This document shows positions 26,262-35,234 of a stretch of 64,000 bases of DNA, in pieces (position 1 is the first letter of the stretch; each line of letters starts with the position of its first letter). Under the pieces are notes generated by a model, which saw only the letters and a list, made by a program, of their open reading frames with translations, did no database searches and had not been told where the DNA came from. The stretch covers positions 62,001-126,000 of the forward strand of contig NZ_MAYN01000001.1 of assembly GCF_001691555.1 (NCBI RefSeq). Direction: 5' to 3'. This DNA comes from Pantoea eucrina. GTDB taxonomy: Bacteria; Pseudomonadota; Gammaproteobacteria; Enterobacterales; Enterobacteriaceae. The translations under genes were made by a program, and so were the position numbers.

Positions 26262-26792
26262 ATGTCTAAACTTACGCTACAGGAGCAGATGCTCAAAGCC
26301 GGATTAGTCTCCAGCAAAAAAATGGAAAAGGTGCAGCGTACGGCTAAAAAGTCACGCGTGCAGGCGCGTGAAGCGAAACAGGCCGTTGAAGAGAACAAAA
26401 AAGCGCAGCTTGAGCGTGATAAGCAGCTTAATGACCAGCAGCGTCAGGCGGTGCTGGAAAAAGAGTATAAGGCGCAGGTAAAGCAGCTCATTGAGATGAA
26501 CCGTATTACGACTGGACGGGGTGATATCGATTTTAACTTTACCGATAACAATCTGATCAAAAAAATCACCGTTGATAAAGCCACGCAGGCGCAGCTTATC
26601 AACGGCCGTCTGGCCATTGCCCGTCTGGTTACGGAGAAAAGCGATTACGCGATTATTCCGGCCAGCGTGGCGGATAAGATCGCACAGCGCGATGCCAGCG
26701 CGATTGTGCTGAACAGCGCACTGAGTCAGGAAGCGCAGGATGAGGATGATCCGTACGCTGACTTTAAAGTGCCGGATGATCTGATGTGGTAA
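26262..26792 (+). CDS. yaiL: DUF2058 nucleoprotein/polynucleotide-associated protein YaiL
   Basis: 176 residues. The N-terminus MSKLTLQEQMLKAGLVSSKK is the DUF2058 start. A long charged coiled coil (20-80) precedes a small C-terminal domain with FNFTDNNLIKKITVD and DDPYADFKVPDDLMW. The family matches E. coli YaiL, described as associated with polynucleotides or ribosomes; its function is unknown. Convergent with the pseudouridine synthase gene. Confidence 0.9.
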   Translation: MSKLTLQEQMLKAGLVSSKKMEKVQRTAKKSRVQAREAKQAVEENKKAQLERDKQLNDQQRQAVLEKEYKAQVKQLIEMNRITTGRGDIDFNFTDNNLIKKITVDKATQAQLINGRLAIARLVTEKSDYAIIPASVADKIAQRDASAIVLNSALSQEAQDEDDPYADFKVPDDLMW

Positions 26793-26804
26793 GCAGTCTG
26801 GCGT

Positions 26805-27491
26805 TCAGAACGGAGCCGGCAGCTGCAGATGCAGCGGCTGCTGGCTGACCGGATGAACAAACCGGATCGCACTGGCGTGCAGCATCAGGCGCGCCGCCTC
26901 TTCCGTGCCCGGTAACCGCCGGCCACCATAAAAGTCGCAGCCCAGAATCGGATAACCTAGCAGCTGACAGTGAAGACGCAGCTGGTGGGTACGCCCGGTT
27001 TCGGGCATCAGCATCACGCGCGTGAGCGGCAGCCCGTCAGGCTGATAAACGCGTGCCGTGACCTGATAGCGCGAGCGCGCCGGTTTACCCTTAATTGGAC
27101 AGACTGACATCAGCGGAAAGTGCGCGGGATCTTTTGCAATCGGCGCATCAATCACGCCTTCATCGCAGGGCAGATGCCCGCACAATAGCGCGGTATAGAT
27201 TTTTTCAACCTGTCGCATACTGAACTGCGCGGAAAGCGCAGCGTTGATGGCTTTGCTCCGGGCGATGATCATCAGGCCGGATGTGCCGAAATCGAGCCGG
27301 TGCACCAGCGAGCAGCCCGGGTAGCGCTGCAGCATCCGGTAATGCACTGAATCACTGTTTTGTGGATTTTTACCGGAGAGGCTCAGCAGACCGGCGGGCT
27401 TACCTATCACCAGCAGGTGTTCATCCTGCCAGATAACAGTAATCTTTTCATGGCACGGCGGCGCGATAAACGCGTCAAAATCAGCAGTCAT
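26805..27491 (-). CDS. RluA-family pseudouridine synthase
   Basis: 228 residues with no S4 domain. WQDEHLLVIGKPAGLLSL is motif I. VHRLDFGTSGLMII (about 63-76) carries the catalytic Asp in HRLD-x-x-TSG. ETGRTHQLRLHCQLLGYPILG is motif III. It converts uridine to pseudouridine in rRNA or tRNA. It differs from E. coli RluA at many positions outside the motifs, so the site modified cannot be named. Confidence 0.88.
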   Translation of the reverse strand: MTADFDAFIAPPCHEKITVIWQDEHLLVIGKPAGLLSLSGKNPQNSDSVHYRMLQRYPGCSLVHRLDFGTSGLMIIARSKAINAALSAQFSMRQVEKIYTALLCGHLPCDEGVIDAPIAKDPAHFPLMSVCPIKGKPARSRYQVTARVYQPDGLPLTRVMLMPETGRTHQLRLHCQLLGYPILGCDFYGGRRLPGTEEAARLMLHASAIRFVHPVSQQPLHLQLPAPF

Positions 27492-27542
27492 AGCGCATCT
27501 GTATTGGGCTAACGGATGCTGATGATAGCGAAACCGTGTGCA

Positions 27543-28865
27543 TCAGTCGCGGCTTTTCCAGCGCTGCTGCAGATAGCGTACTGCTTCCTGCGTCTGCGGC
27601 TGTGACAGATACCCCTCGCGGAAGAGGATCGTGCCATCAACATCCGGCAGCGACTCATTCAGCTCAATCTGCTTTTTCAGTTCGGGTACGCCTCCCTGAC
27701 GCGTCCAGTCGGGCTCCATTTTAGACGCCACGCCCACTTTATAGAGCGCAACGCCAATGTAGAGGCGCACCGGTGTTGGACGAACTACGTCTGCCCACCA
27801 GCGGGTCAGCACGTCATAGCGTGCTGCTGCGCGGGCAAACGGCCAGTAAAGCTGAGGGGCGATATAATCCAGCAGACCACGCTGTACCCAGAGGCGCGTA
27901 TCAGCGTAAGCCTCATCGTAAGCTGCGGCACCGCGCGTATCGGAACCGGCCGGGTCGTGAGAGAGATTACGCCACACGCCAGCCGGACTGACGCCAAACG
28001 CCACGTCGGGCCGCAGTTTTTTTACCGTGCGCGAGACCTGCTCAATCAGCTGTAGCGTGTTATTACGCCGCCAGTCAGCTTTAGTAGTGAAACCGGCGCC
28101 ATATTGACGAAAAGTCGCGTTGTCATTCAGAGGAGAGGCCGCAGTTTCGGTGTAGAAATAGTCGTCAAACTGCACGCCATCCACGGCGTAGTGCGAAACC
28201 ACTTCAGCCACAATACTGGTGATCCAGTCGCGCACGTCGGGAATACCCGGATCCAGTACCAGCCGGTCGCTTGCGGTGCGGATCCAGTCGGGATGCAGAA
28301 CATAGACGCTGGCAGGCTGCTGTGTCAGCGTGCGCTGCAGTTCGCGCAGGGTACCGGGTTTGACGTTGGTCGAGACGCGATAGGGGTTAAACCACGCGTG
28401 CACTTTTATGCCCCGCTGATGCGCTTCTTTCAGCAGAAATGCCAGCGGATCGTAGCCAGGGTTTTCTCCGATATGGCCGGTCAGCGTATCGGACCAGGGC
28501 AGGATTTTTGAGGACCAGAGCGCGGTGCCGTCAGGCTTGACCTGGAAAAACACCGTGTTGATCCCAAGCTGCTTTAACTGGTCCAGTCTGGCGATAAGCG
28601 ACGCCTGCTGCAGACGAATACGTTCAGCCGGCGCGGCCGTCACCGATGTCACCGGCGGCCAGTCGAGGCGTGAAACAGTCGTGAGCCATACGCCACGCAT
28701 CGGCTCGCGCGGCGCGTCCGGGGTGAGCGTAACCGGTGGCTTTGCCACGGGTGGCAGCGGCGTCACCAGCGACTTAGGCGGTGTGCCGGCACAGCCTGCC
28801 AGCAGCAGTGCCAGCGCGCCGGTGCGCAGCAGCGCTGTCAGATGAAAACGCGATAAACAGGCTAT
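27543..28865 (-). CDS. digH: Divisome-localised glycosyl hydrolase DigH (YddW), lipoprotein with apparent AUA start
   Basis: Glycosyl-hydrolase-like-10 domain that cleaves denuded septal peptidoglycan glycan strands in E. coli. Near-identical blocks include RGVWLTTVSRLDWPPV, LGINTVFFQVKPDGTALW, KVHAWFNPYRVS, VDGVQFDDYFY and FGVSPAGVWRN. The first standard start, GTG at 28766, would remove the signal peptide. Extending the frame 33 codons gives hydrophobic LALLLAGC, a perfect lipobox with Cys25, and a total of 440 residues against about 439 in E. coli. The only start with a ribosome site is ATA at 28863-28865, with AGGGAG exactly 6 bases upstream. No ATG, GTG or TTG exists in that stretch. Either a rare AUA start or a base error explains this. 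Confidence 0.88.
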   Translation of the reverse strand: MACLSRFHLTALLRTGALALLLAGCAGTPPKSLVTPLPPVAKPPVTLTPDAPREPMRGVWLTTVSRLDWPPVTSVTAAPAERIRLQQASLIARLDQLKQLGINTVFFQVKPDGTALWSSKILPWSDTLTGHIGENPGYDPLAFLLKEAHQRGIKVHAWFNPYRVSTNVKPGTLRELQRTLTQQPASVYVLHPDWIRTASDRLVLDPGIPDVRDWITSIVAEVVSHYAVDGVQFDDYFYTETAASPLNDNATFRQYGAGFTTKADWRRNNTLQLIEQVSRTVKKLRPDVAFGVSPAGVWRNLSHDPAGSDTRGAAAYDEAYADTRLWVQRGLLDYIAPQLYWPFARAAARYDVLTRWWADVVRPTPVRLYIGVALYKVGVASKMEPDWTRQGGVPELKKQIELNESLPDVDGTILFREGYLSQPQTQEAVRYLQQRWKSRD

Positions 28866-28980
28866 GGTAAACTCCCTTTATAAACGGCTAAGTCTGGCGC
28901 TGCCATTTTCAGGGCGTGCGTCAGAAAGTCAACCTTAACGGATGGTGAAGTGCCACCGTCCACACGTGAGAATAAAAAAT

Positions 28981-29301
28981 ATGCAATATGAAGATCTCTA
29001 TCGCCGCATCGGACAAATTCTCTACAGCTGCGGTCCGGAAGGCGCCCGACAGCTGACGGTACAGGCTGAGCTGTTTGCTGACGAGGAGGGAGGGCAATAT
29101 CAGTTTAACTATCTGGATGAGCAGGGTGAACCTGACTGGTTTGAGCCTGATGCGCGAGCCATTAGCGATCTGACTGACGCACTGAAAGCGTTTCAGCACT
29201 ATTTCGTTGAGCATGAGCTGTCGCCAGGACAGCCCGTCTGGACACACTGCGTGGTGAAAATTGATGTGCCGGAGTCGGCTCTCAGCATTGACGTGTACTG
29301 A
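28981..29301 (+). CDS. Small acidic protein, possibly YezG/DUF600 immunity-like
   Basis: 106 residues from the ATG at 28981; the ribosome site is weak (GTGAGAAT). The protein is acidic, soluble and lacks Cys clusters or motifs of an enzyme. The start LYRRIGQILYSCGPEGARQLTVQAEL followed by GGQYQFNYLDEQGEPDWF resembles the YezG/DUF600 family, which includes immunity proteins to polymorphic toxins. That is recall, not a search. No toxin gene lies next to it. Confidence 0.7.
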   Translation: MQYEDLYRRIGQILYSCGPEGARQLTVQAELFADEEGGQYQFNYLDEQGEPDWFEPDARAISDLTDALKAFQHYFVEHELSPGQPVWTHCVVKIDVPESALSIDVY

Positions 29302-29303
29302 AA

Positions 29304-29321
29304 CCGGGCATCCCTGCCCGG
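29304..29321. terminator. Hairpin between convergent genes, probable bidirectional terminator
   Basis: CCGGGCA/TGCCCGG with a TCCC loop, 3 bases after one stop codon and 10 before the gabP stop. T-tracts are short on both sides. Confidence 0.5.
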
Positions 29322-29330
29322 AACCGTGAC

Positions 29331-30725
29331 TCAGGAACGAACGGCTACCATTCTGGCGTGGCGGCGCGCCGCGCGTTTGCGGTGTACCAGCCGGCTGGCA
29401 GCCAGCACCAGCAGCGTCAGAATAGCGGTGGCGATGATCTCCGGGCGATGCTGCTGATTAAACAGCATCGAGCCGAGCACGCCGATGATAAATACAATGG
29501 TCGCCCAGGTGAGCCCCGGAAAGAGCCACATGCGATAGCTCAGGGTCTCGCCACGCGCCTCGCGTTTTTTGCGCAATACCAGGTGAGAGGCCGCAATCAC
29601 CAGATAGACCAGCAGCGCAATCGCGCCCGAGCTGGCCAGCAGGAACTCAAAAACGGCGCTGGGTGCCACATAATTAGCAAACACCGCCAGAAACGCCGCT
29701 GCGGTTGAAAGTAATACGGCAACCCACGGTGTACCGCTGCGCGTGGTACGCGAGGCGGCAGCGGGTGCATCCTGACGACGCGACAGCGAAAACAGCATAC
29801 GCGAGGCGGTATAAAGCGCTGAGTTCAGGCAGCTGCATACGGCAATCAGTACCACAATATCGACAATAAGACGCGCATGAGGAATGTTCATTATCTCCAT
29901 CGCGGTCTGATAAGAACCATTCTTCATCAGCGCCGGACTGTTCCACGGCACCAGCGAAATCACCAGGAAAATTGACAGCAGATAAAACAGGGCGATACGC
30001 CAGATCACAGAATTAGTCGCCTGGGTGATCTGCTTTTTCGGTTCGCGCGACTCCGCTGCGGCAATTGTGACAATTTCCGTGCCCATAAAAGAGAACATTG
30101 TGGTCAGAATGGCGGCCAGCACGGCGCTGATACCGTTCGGCATAAACCCTCTGGTATCCCAGAGATGCGAGATCCCCTGCGTGTTGCTGCCGGGCAGCAG
30201 GCCAAATACCGCCAGGCTACCTGCCACCAGAAAGCCGACGATCGCGACCACCTTCAGCAGAGCAAACCAGAACTCAAACTCGCCATAGTTTTTCACGCTG
30301 AACAGATTGCTGACGGTAAGAAACGCCGTGATCGCCAGGGTATATTCCCAGACGTCCACCTGCGGAAACCAGCCGTGCAGAATAGTGCCGGCGGCGTTCG
30401 CTTCAAGCGGGATCACCAGCACCCAGAACCACCAGTAGAGCCAGCCGATAGTGAAACCGGCCCAGCGCCCCAGCGATTTGTCAGCATAGGTGGAAAAAGA
30501 GCCGGAATCAGGCGAAGCAACGGCCATCTCCGCCAGCATACGCATAATCAGCACCACCAGCGTACCGGCGGCAATATAGGCGAGCAGCACCGCCGGCCCC
30601 GCTTCGGCGATAGCGTGCCCGGAGCCCACAAACAGGCCGGCACCGATAACGCCGGCAATAGAAAGCATCCTCACGTGGCGCGGCTTCAAGCCTGGTGCCA
30701 GTACGTCGGCATTCTGAGCGGTCAT
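29331..30725 (-). CDS. gabP: GABA permease GabP (APC family)
   Basis: 464 residues with about 12 transmembrane helices; E. coli GabP has 466. The start at 30725 is set by CGGAG upstream. Amino-acid-permease blocks: LKPRHVRMLSIAGVIGAGLFVGSG, GPAVLLAYIAAGTLVVLIMRMLAEMA, FTIGWLYWWFWVLVIPLEANAAG and MFSFMGTEIVTIAAAES. It imports 4-aminobutyrate. Its location downstream of gabT supports the GABA assignment. The gap to gabT holds a strong hairpin, so expression may differ from gabT. Confidence 0.88.
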   Translation of the reverse strand: MTAQNADVLAPGLKPRHVRMLSIAGVIGAGLFVGSGHAIAEAGPAVLLAYIAAGTLVVLIMRMLAEMAVASPDSGSFSTYADKSLGRWAGFTIGWLYWWFWVLVIPLEANAAGTILHGWFPQVDVWEYTLAITAFLTVSNLFSVKNYGEFEFWFALLKVVAIVGFLVAGSLAVFGLLPGSNTQGISHLWDTRGFMPNGISAVLAAILTTMFSFMGTEIVTIAAAESREPKKQITQATNSVIWRIALFYLLSIFLVISLVPWNSPALMKNGSYQTAMEIMNIPHARLIVDIVVLIAVCSCLNSALYTASRMLFSLSRRQDAPAAASRTTRSGTPWVAVLLSTAAAFLAVFANYVAPSAVFEFLLASSGAIALLVYLVIAASHLVLRKKREARGETLSYRMWLFPGLTWATIVFIIGVLGSMLFNQQHRPEIIATAILTLLVLAASRLVHRKRAARRHARMVAVRS

Positions 30726-30787
30726 AGTTTTTTCTCCGAATCGTCTCTCAGGCGACGCACCGCGCCGCCTGGCGTGAAGGTGGACAG

Positions 30788-30812
30788 TCTGGCCTGCAGC
30801 GGACAGGCCAGA
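30788..30812 (-). other. Perfect 9-bp hairpin between gabT and gabP
   Basis: TCTGGCCTG/CAGGCCAGA with a 7-base loop. No T-tract follows on the minus strand, so it more likely affects mRNA stability or attenuates readthrough into gabP. Confidence 0.45.
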
Positions 30813-30825
30813 GGTGCAGCGCGGC

Positions 30826-32082
30826 TTAACGCTGCGGAGTGAGCAAACCGCCCAAGATATCGAGCGCCTGGCGGAACTGCGCATCCGGAATGGTCAGCGG
30901 ATAGAGGAAGCGGATGACGTTACCGAGCGGTCCGCAGGTCAGCAGCAACAGCCCCTGTGCCATCGCCTGTTGCTGCAGCGTCTGCGCAGTCTGCGCATCA
31001 GCAAACTCTACGGCAACCATCGAACCCAGCGCGCGGATATCGGTGATAGCCGGCTGCGTGGCGCGTGCGCCCTGCAGGAATTCAGTCAGTGCGGCACCAA
31101 GCTGTACGGAGCGTTCGCAGAGCTGCTCTTCGGCAATAACATCCAGCACCGCGTGCGCCGCCGCAATAGAGAGAGGGTTACCGGCATAGGTTCCCCCCAG
31201 GCCGCCGGGGCCGGGCGCATCCATAATTTCTGCGCGGCCACTCACGGCGGAGAGCGGCATTCCCCCTGCGAGGCTTTTTGCCATGGTGATCAGGTCAGGC
31301 TCAACGCCATAGTGTTCCATGGCAAAAATTTTACCGGTACGGCCAAATCCGCTTTGTACTTCATCAGCAATCAGCAGGATCCCGTGCCGATCGGCCAGCG
31401 CACGCAGCTGCGTCATGAATTCAGGTGGCGCGATATGAAAGCCACCTTCGCCCTGGACCGGCTCCAGCACAATCGCGGCCACATCCTGCGGAGCGATATC
31501 CTGCGTAAAGAGATCATGCAGACTTGCCAGCGCATCCTCCGTGCTGATGCCGGTAACGCTGTTTGGGTAGCGGGCATGGAACACGGATGCAGGCATCGGA
31601 CCAAAGTCGCGCTTATACGGCGCCACTTTGCCGGTCATAGCCATGGTCATAAAGGTGCGGCCATGAAACGCATTGCCGAAGGTGATAATACCGTGGCGCC
31701 GGGTGGCGGCGCGTGCAACTTTGACGGCATTCTCTACCGCTTCAGCGCCGGTGCTGAAAAACGCGGTTTTCACTTTTCCGGTAATCGGCACCAGATCGTT
31801 GATGCGTTCCGCCAGCGCAACATAGTTCTCATAAGGCGTGACCTGGAAAGCGGTATGGGTAAATTTTTCTAACTGGTCTTTGATGGCCTGCACGACGCGC
31901 GGATGACGATGGCCGGTGTTCAGAACCGCGATTCCGCCGGCAAAGTCGATCCAGCTATTACCCTCAGTGTCATGCAGCGTGGCGTTCTCTGCCTGCTCAA
32001 CAAACCACGGACACAGGTTACCGGTGCCGCGTGGCAGAGCATCATCTTTACGTTGTTGCAGCTGGCTGTTTTTACCTTCCAT
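30826..32082 (-). CDS. gabT: 4-aminobutyrate--2-oxoglutarate aminotransferase (GabT/PuuE type)
   Basis: 418-residue PLP class-III transaminase. Motifs: FAGGIAVLNTGHRHPRVV, FFSTGAEAVENAVK, NAFHGRT, and ILLIADEVQSGFGRTGKIFAMEH. TMAKSLAGGMPLSAVSG contains the PLP Lys. It converts GABA to succinate semialdehyde. GabT and PuuE are hard to separate by sequence; the gabP neighbour favours GabT. No gabD lies here, so the dehydrogenase must be elsewhere. Divergent from the MocR regulator. Confidence 0.9.
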   Translation of the reverse strand: MEGKNSQLQQRKDDALPRGTGNLCPWFVEQAENATLHDTEGNSWIDFAGGIAVLNTGHRHPRVVQAIKDQLEKFTHTAFQVTPYENYVALAERINDLVPITGKVKTAFFSTGAEAVENAVKVARAATRRHGIITFGNAFHGRTFMTMAMTGKVAPYKRDFGPMPASVFHARYPNSVTGISTEDALASLHDLFTQDIAPQDVAAIVLEPVQGEGGFHIAPPEFMTQLRALADRHGILLIADEVQSGFGRTGKIFAMEHYGVEPDLITMAKSLAGGMPLSAVSGRAEIMDAPGPGGLGGTYAGNPLSIAAAHAVLDVIAEEQLCERSVQLGAALTEFLQGARATQPAITDIRALGSMVAVEFADAQTAQTLQQQAMAQGLLLLTCGPLGNVIRFLYPLTIPDAQFRQALDILGGLLTPQR

Positions 32083-32191
32083 AACCTTTCCTTAGCGATA
32101 AGCTTCTTTACAAATCACGACAAACACGCTTATTTATGCCTGCAGCGGCACAGGTTGCCAGAGCCAATTCAACGAAAAAGGATGGAGCCAA

Positions 32192-33706
32192 TTGCGGAGT
32201 TTGTACGCCGATCATGTATTGGAGCGCCTGCAGTTTGTCGCGGAAGGCACGCTGCAGCAGCGGCTGCTTATCTGCATGCAGCAGGCGATTGCTGAAGGTA
32301 TTTTTCCGCGCGCCTCGCGCCTGCCCGCCACGCGCGATCTGGCCCGCGAGCTGGCGGTATCGCGCAATACGGTGCTAAACGTGTATGAAAATCTCATTGC
32401 GCAGGGTTACGTTACGGCCCGTACCGGCAGCGGTACCTGGATTGCGGAGACGCTGCCGGAGGGATGCCTGAACAGCCCGCAGCGCGTTCCTGAGTCTGCC
32501 GCTGTGCTGACCAAACCCGCTGCGCTGTCGCGGCGAGGCGCAACGCTGCTCGGACATGCCAACGCCTCGCCGTGGCAGTGGGGCGCGTTTGTACCGGGCG
32601 CGCCCGATGTGCGTCAGTTCCCGCATAAGCTGTTCAGTCAGATCCAGGCGCGACTGAACCGCGATCCGGAGATAGAACGGCTGATTTACAGTAGCAGCGG
32701 AGGCTGTCCGCAGCTGCGTCAGGCGCTGGCGGAGTATCTCAGCGTGGCGCGTTCGGTGCGGGCAGACGCCGACCAGATTATTATTACCGAGGGGGTACAT
32801 CAGGCGGTGGATCTGGTGACACGCGTGCTGTGCGACGCGGGCGACCCGGTCTGGATCGAGGAGCCGGGCTACTGGGGAACGCGTAATCTGCTGCGGATTA
32901 ACGGTCTTAAAATCCAGGCGAAAGCGGTAGATGAACAGGGCATTATTCCCGATCTGCCCTCGCGCAGTAAGCCGCCAAAAATGATATTTGTGACGCCGTC
33001 ACATCAATATCCGCTGGGCGTGCATCTCAGCCTGGAGCGCCGCAGACAGCTGCTTGATCTGGCGCGGAAACATAAAAGCTGGCTGGTCGAAGATGACTAC
33101 GACAGTGAGTTTCGTTTTTCCGGCCAGCCGTTTCCGTCGCTGCAGGGCTTTGAGGCAGATGCACCGGTTATCTATATGGGCACCTTTTCTAAAACGCTCT
33201 ATCCGGCGCTGCGGCTCGGCTATCTGGTTGTGCCTAAAGCGCTGGCTCAGCCGTTGCGGCTGGCGGCTGCAGAGCTTTATCGTGGCGGTCATCTGCTGAT
33301 CCAGCGTGCGCTGGCAGAGTTTATTCAGAAAGGACACTACATGGCGCATATCCGCCGCATGCGGAAGCTCTACAGCCAGCGGCGGCAGTTCCTGACCGGG
33401 CTTATTGCCCGTTATCTTGGCGAAGCGTTTCTGCCGGCGGTGAACCATCAGGCGGGTCTGCATCTTGTGCTGCCGCTGCCGCAGGGGTGCGATGACGTCG
33501 CGATTGCTGCGCTGGCGCTAAAGCGCGGCGTGAAGGTGCGTGCGCTGTCGCAGTATTATATGCACCCGCAGGAGAAACGCGGTTTATTGCTGGGATATGC
33601 CTGCGTTGACGAGCGTCAGTGTCAGGATGCGTTTGGCGCGCTGAAGGGCTGTCTGCTGGAGGCGGGAGTGATAACGCGCGGAAGCGGCCCGGAAAATCCG
33701 GCATAA
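32192..33706 (+). CDS. MocR/GabR-family regulator (GntR winged helix fused to aminotransferase domain)
   Basis: 504 residues. The wHTH domain (about 15-85) includes LPATRDLARELAVSRNTVLNVYENLIAQGYV. The PLP-aminotransferase-like domain (about 115-490) has IEEPGYWGTRNLL, VEDDYDSEFRF and GTFSKTLYPALRLGYLV with the PLP Lys. Bacillus GabR of this family senses GABA-PLP and activates gabTD. Position head-to-head with gabT-gabP makes those its likely targets; ddc-dat on its other side is a second possibility. The predicted start is TTG with GGAG nearby, so the N-terminus is uncertain by a few residues. Confidence 0.88.
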   Translation: MRSLYADHVLERLQFVAEGTLQQRLLICMQQAIAEGIFPRASRLPATRDLARELAVSRNTVLNVYENLIAQGYVTARTGSGTWIAETLPEGCLNSPQRVPESAAVLTKPAALSRRGATLLGHANASPWQWGAFVPGAPDVRQFPHKLFSQIQARLNRDPEIERLIYSSSGGCPQLRQALAEYLSVARSVRADADQIIITEGVHQAVDLVTRVLCDAGDPVWIEEPGYWGTRNLLRINGLKIQAKAVDEQGIIPDLPSRSKPPKMIFVTPSHQYPLGVHLSLERRRQLLDLARKHKSWLVEDDYDSEFRFSGQPFPSLQGFEADAPVIYMGTFSKTLYPALRLGYLVVPKALAQPLRLAAAELYRGGHLLIQRALAEFIQKGHYMAHIRRMRKLYSQRRQFLTGLIARYLGEAFLPAVNHQAGLHLVLPLPQGCDDVAIAALALKRGVKVRALSQYYMHPQEKRGLLLGYACVDERQCQDAFGALKGCLLEAGVITRGSGPENPA

Positions 33707-33738
33707 AAAAAGCCGGCCACCCGTGAAGGGTGCCGGCC
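33704..33738 (-). terminator. Terminator of the dat-ddc operon
   Basis: CCGGCCACCC/GGGTGCCGG stem (one bulge) with a GTGAA loop. On the minus strand it ends in seven T (33704-33710), which overlap the regulator's stop codon. Confidence 0.8.
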
Positions 33739-33755
33739 AGATTTCAGCGGGATAA

Positions 33756-35222
33756 TCAGGCGCTCAGCAGCTGATCGGCCGTTTTTTCCACCAGTGCCAG
33801 TAGCAGCTTAATATCATCCAGCGTGACGGTGGGATTCAGCAGCGTCAGCTTCAGACAGGTGACGCCCTGATTCTCGGTCACACCTACGTTAGCGCGGCCC
33901 GACTCCAGCAGAACATCGCCGATGCGCTGGTTAAACAGCGCAATCTGAGCAACGTCAGTGAGCTGCTGCGGACGATAACGGAACAGCACGCTTGCCAGCT
34001 GCGGCTGCATGACCAGTTCCAGACGCGGGGTGGCTTCAACATATTGTGCCACTTCCTGCGCCAGAGTGACGCCGTGGTCGATAATCGCCGCATACTGTTT
34101 CTGACCCAGCGCTTCCAGACCCATCCACAGCTTCAGCGCGTCAAAGCGGCGCGTAGTCTGCAGCGATTTAGAGACCAGGTTCGGTACGCCCGCTTCTTCA
34201 TCAAACTCGGAGTTGAGGTAGGCCGCCTGATAACGCATCAGTTCATAATGACGCGCATCCTTCAGCAGAAACGCGCCGCAGCTGATGGTCTGGAAATATT
34301 GCTTATGGAAGTCCAGGGTAACGGAGTCCACTCTATTCAGGCCATCCAGATAGTGACGATACTTCTCTGACAGCAGCAGCGCGCCGCCCCAGGCCGCATC
34401 CACGTGAACCCAGATATTACGTTCAGCGGCGATGGCAGCGATTTCACGCAGCGGATCGATAGCGCCTGCGTCGGTGGTTCCCGCCGTAGCAACAATCGCC
34501 AGTACCTGTTCGCCGTTCGCTTCAGCCTGCGCCAGTTTGGCCTGCAGATCGTTGACGTCCATGCGTGCAAAGTCATCAGACTTCACCTGAACCACTGACT
34601 GATAGCCGTGACCCAGCAGCGCCATGTTCTTCTGCACCGAGAAGTGCGCGTTTTCAGAACAGAACACTTTCATCTTACGCAGATCGCCGGTGATACCATC
34701 CTGCTGCACCGAGTGGCCCTGACGGGCAAAGAACGCATCGCGAGCCAGCATCAGGCCCATCAGATTGCTCTGGGTACCGCCGCTGGTAAAGACGCCGGCG
34801 TCTCCGGCAGCGTAACCCACCTGAGCACGCAGCCATTCAATGAGTTTGACCTCAATAATGGTCGCTGAAGGGCTCTGATCCCAGGAATCCATGCTCTGGT
34901 TCGTGGCGTTGATCAGGACTTCGGCGGCCTGGCTTACCACCAGGCTTGGGCAGTGCAGATGCGCCACACACTGCGGATGGTGCACTGACAGACTGTCTTT
35001 CAGGAAATACTCAATCGCGCGCTCAATCGCGGCCTGGTTACCCAGGCCGTCAGGATTGAAGTCAAGCGCAATGCGCTCGCGCAGTTCGGCAACCGTTTTG
35101 CCCTGATACATCTCAGGCTGCTGCAGCCACTGCACAACCGCGGCGCTGCTCTGGGCAATCGCCTGCTGATACGCCTCAATGCTCTGCGCGGAGGCGGCCA
35201 GAATCGGATTCACTTCACTCAT
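33756..35222 (-). CDS. ddc: L-2,4-diaminobutyrate decarboxylase
   Basis: 488-residue PLP group-II decarboxylase. GVFTSGGTQSNLMGLMLARD is the cofactor phosphate region. HVDAAWGGALLLSEKYRH is the Asp loop. LDFHKQYFQTISCGAFLL carries the PLP Lys. It releases CO2 from L-2,4-diaminobutyrate to give 1,3-diaminopropane. The 12-base gap behind the dat gene gives a two-step operon from aspartate semialdehyde. Glutamate decarboxylase-like enzymes are the main alternative, but the dat partner settles it. Confidence 0.93.
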   Translation of the reverse strand: MSEVNPILAASAQSIEAYQQAIAQSSAAVVQWLQQPEMYQGKTVAELRERIALDFNPDGLGNQAAIERAIEYFLKDSLSVHHPQCVAHLHCPSLVVSQAAEVLINATNQSMDSWDQSPSATIIEVKLIEWLRAQVGYAAGDAGVFTSGGTQSNLMGLMLARDAFFARQGHSVQQDGITGDLRKMKVFCSENAHFSVQKNMALLGHGYQSVVQVKSDDFARMDVNDLQAKLAQAEANGEQVLAIVATAGTTDAGAIDPLREIAAIAAERNIWVHVDAAWGGALLLSEKYRHYLDGLNRVDSVTLDFHKQYFQTISCGAFLLKDARHYELMRYQAAYLNSEFDEEAGVPNLVSKSLQTTRRFDALKLWMGLEALGQKQYAAIIDHGVTLAQEVAQYVEATPRLELVMQPQLASVLFRYRPQQLTDVAQIALFNQRIGDVLLESGRANVGVTENQGVTCLKLTLLNPTVTLDDIKLLLALVEKTADQLLSA

Positions 35223-35234
35223 TTACTTTTCCAG

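Noticed and set aside
30814..31872. 352-codon plus-strand ORF over gabT
   Set aside because: Antisense shadow of a clear aminotransferase; no ribosome site or known domain.
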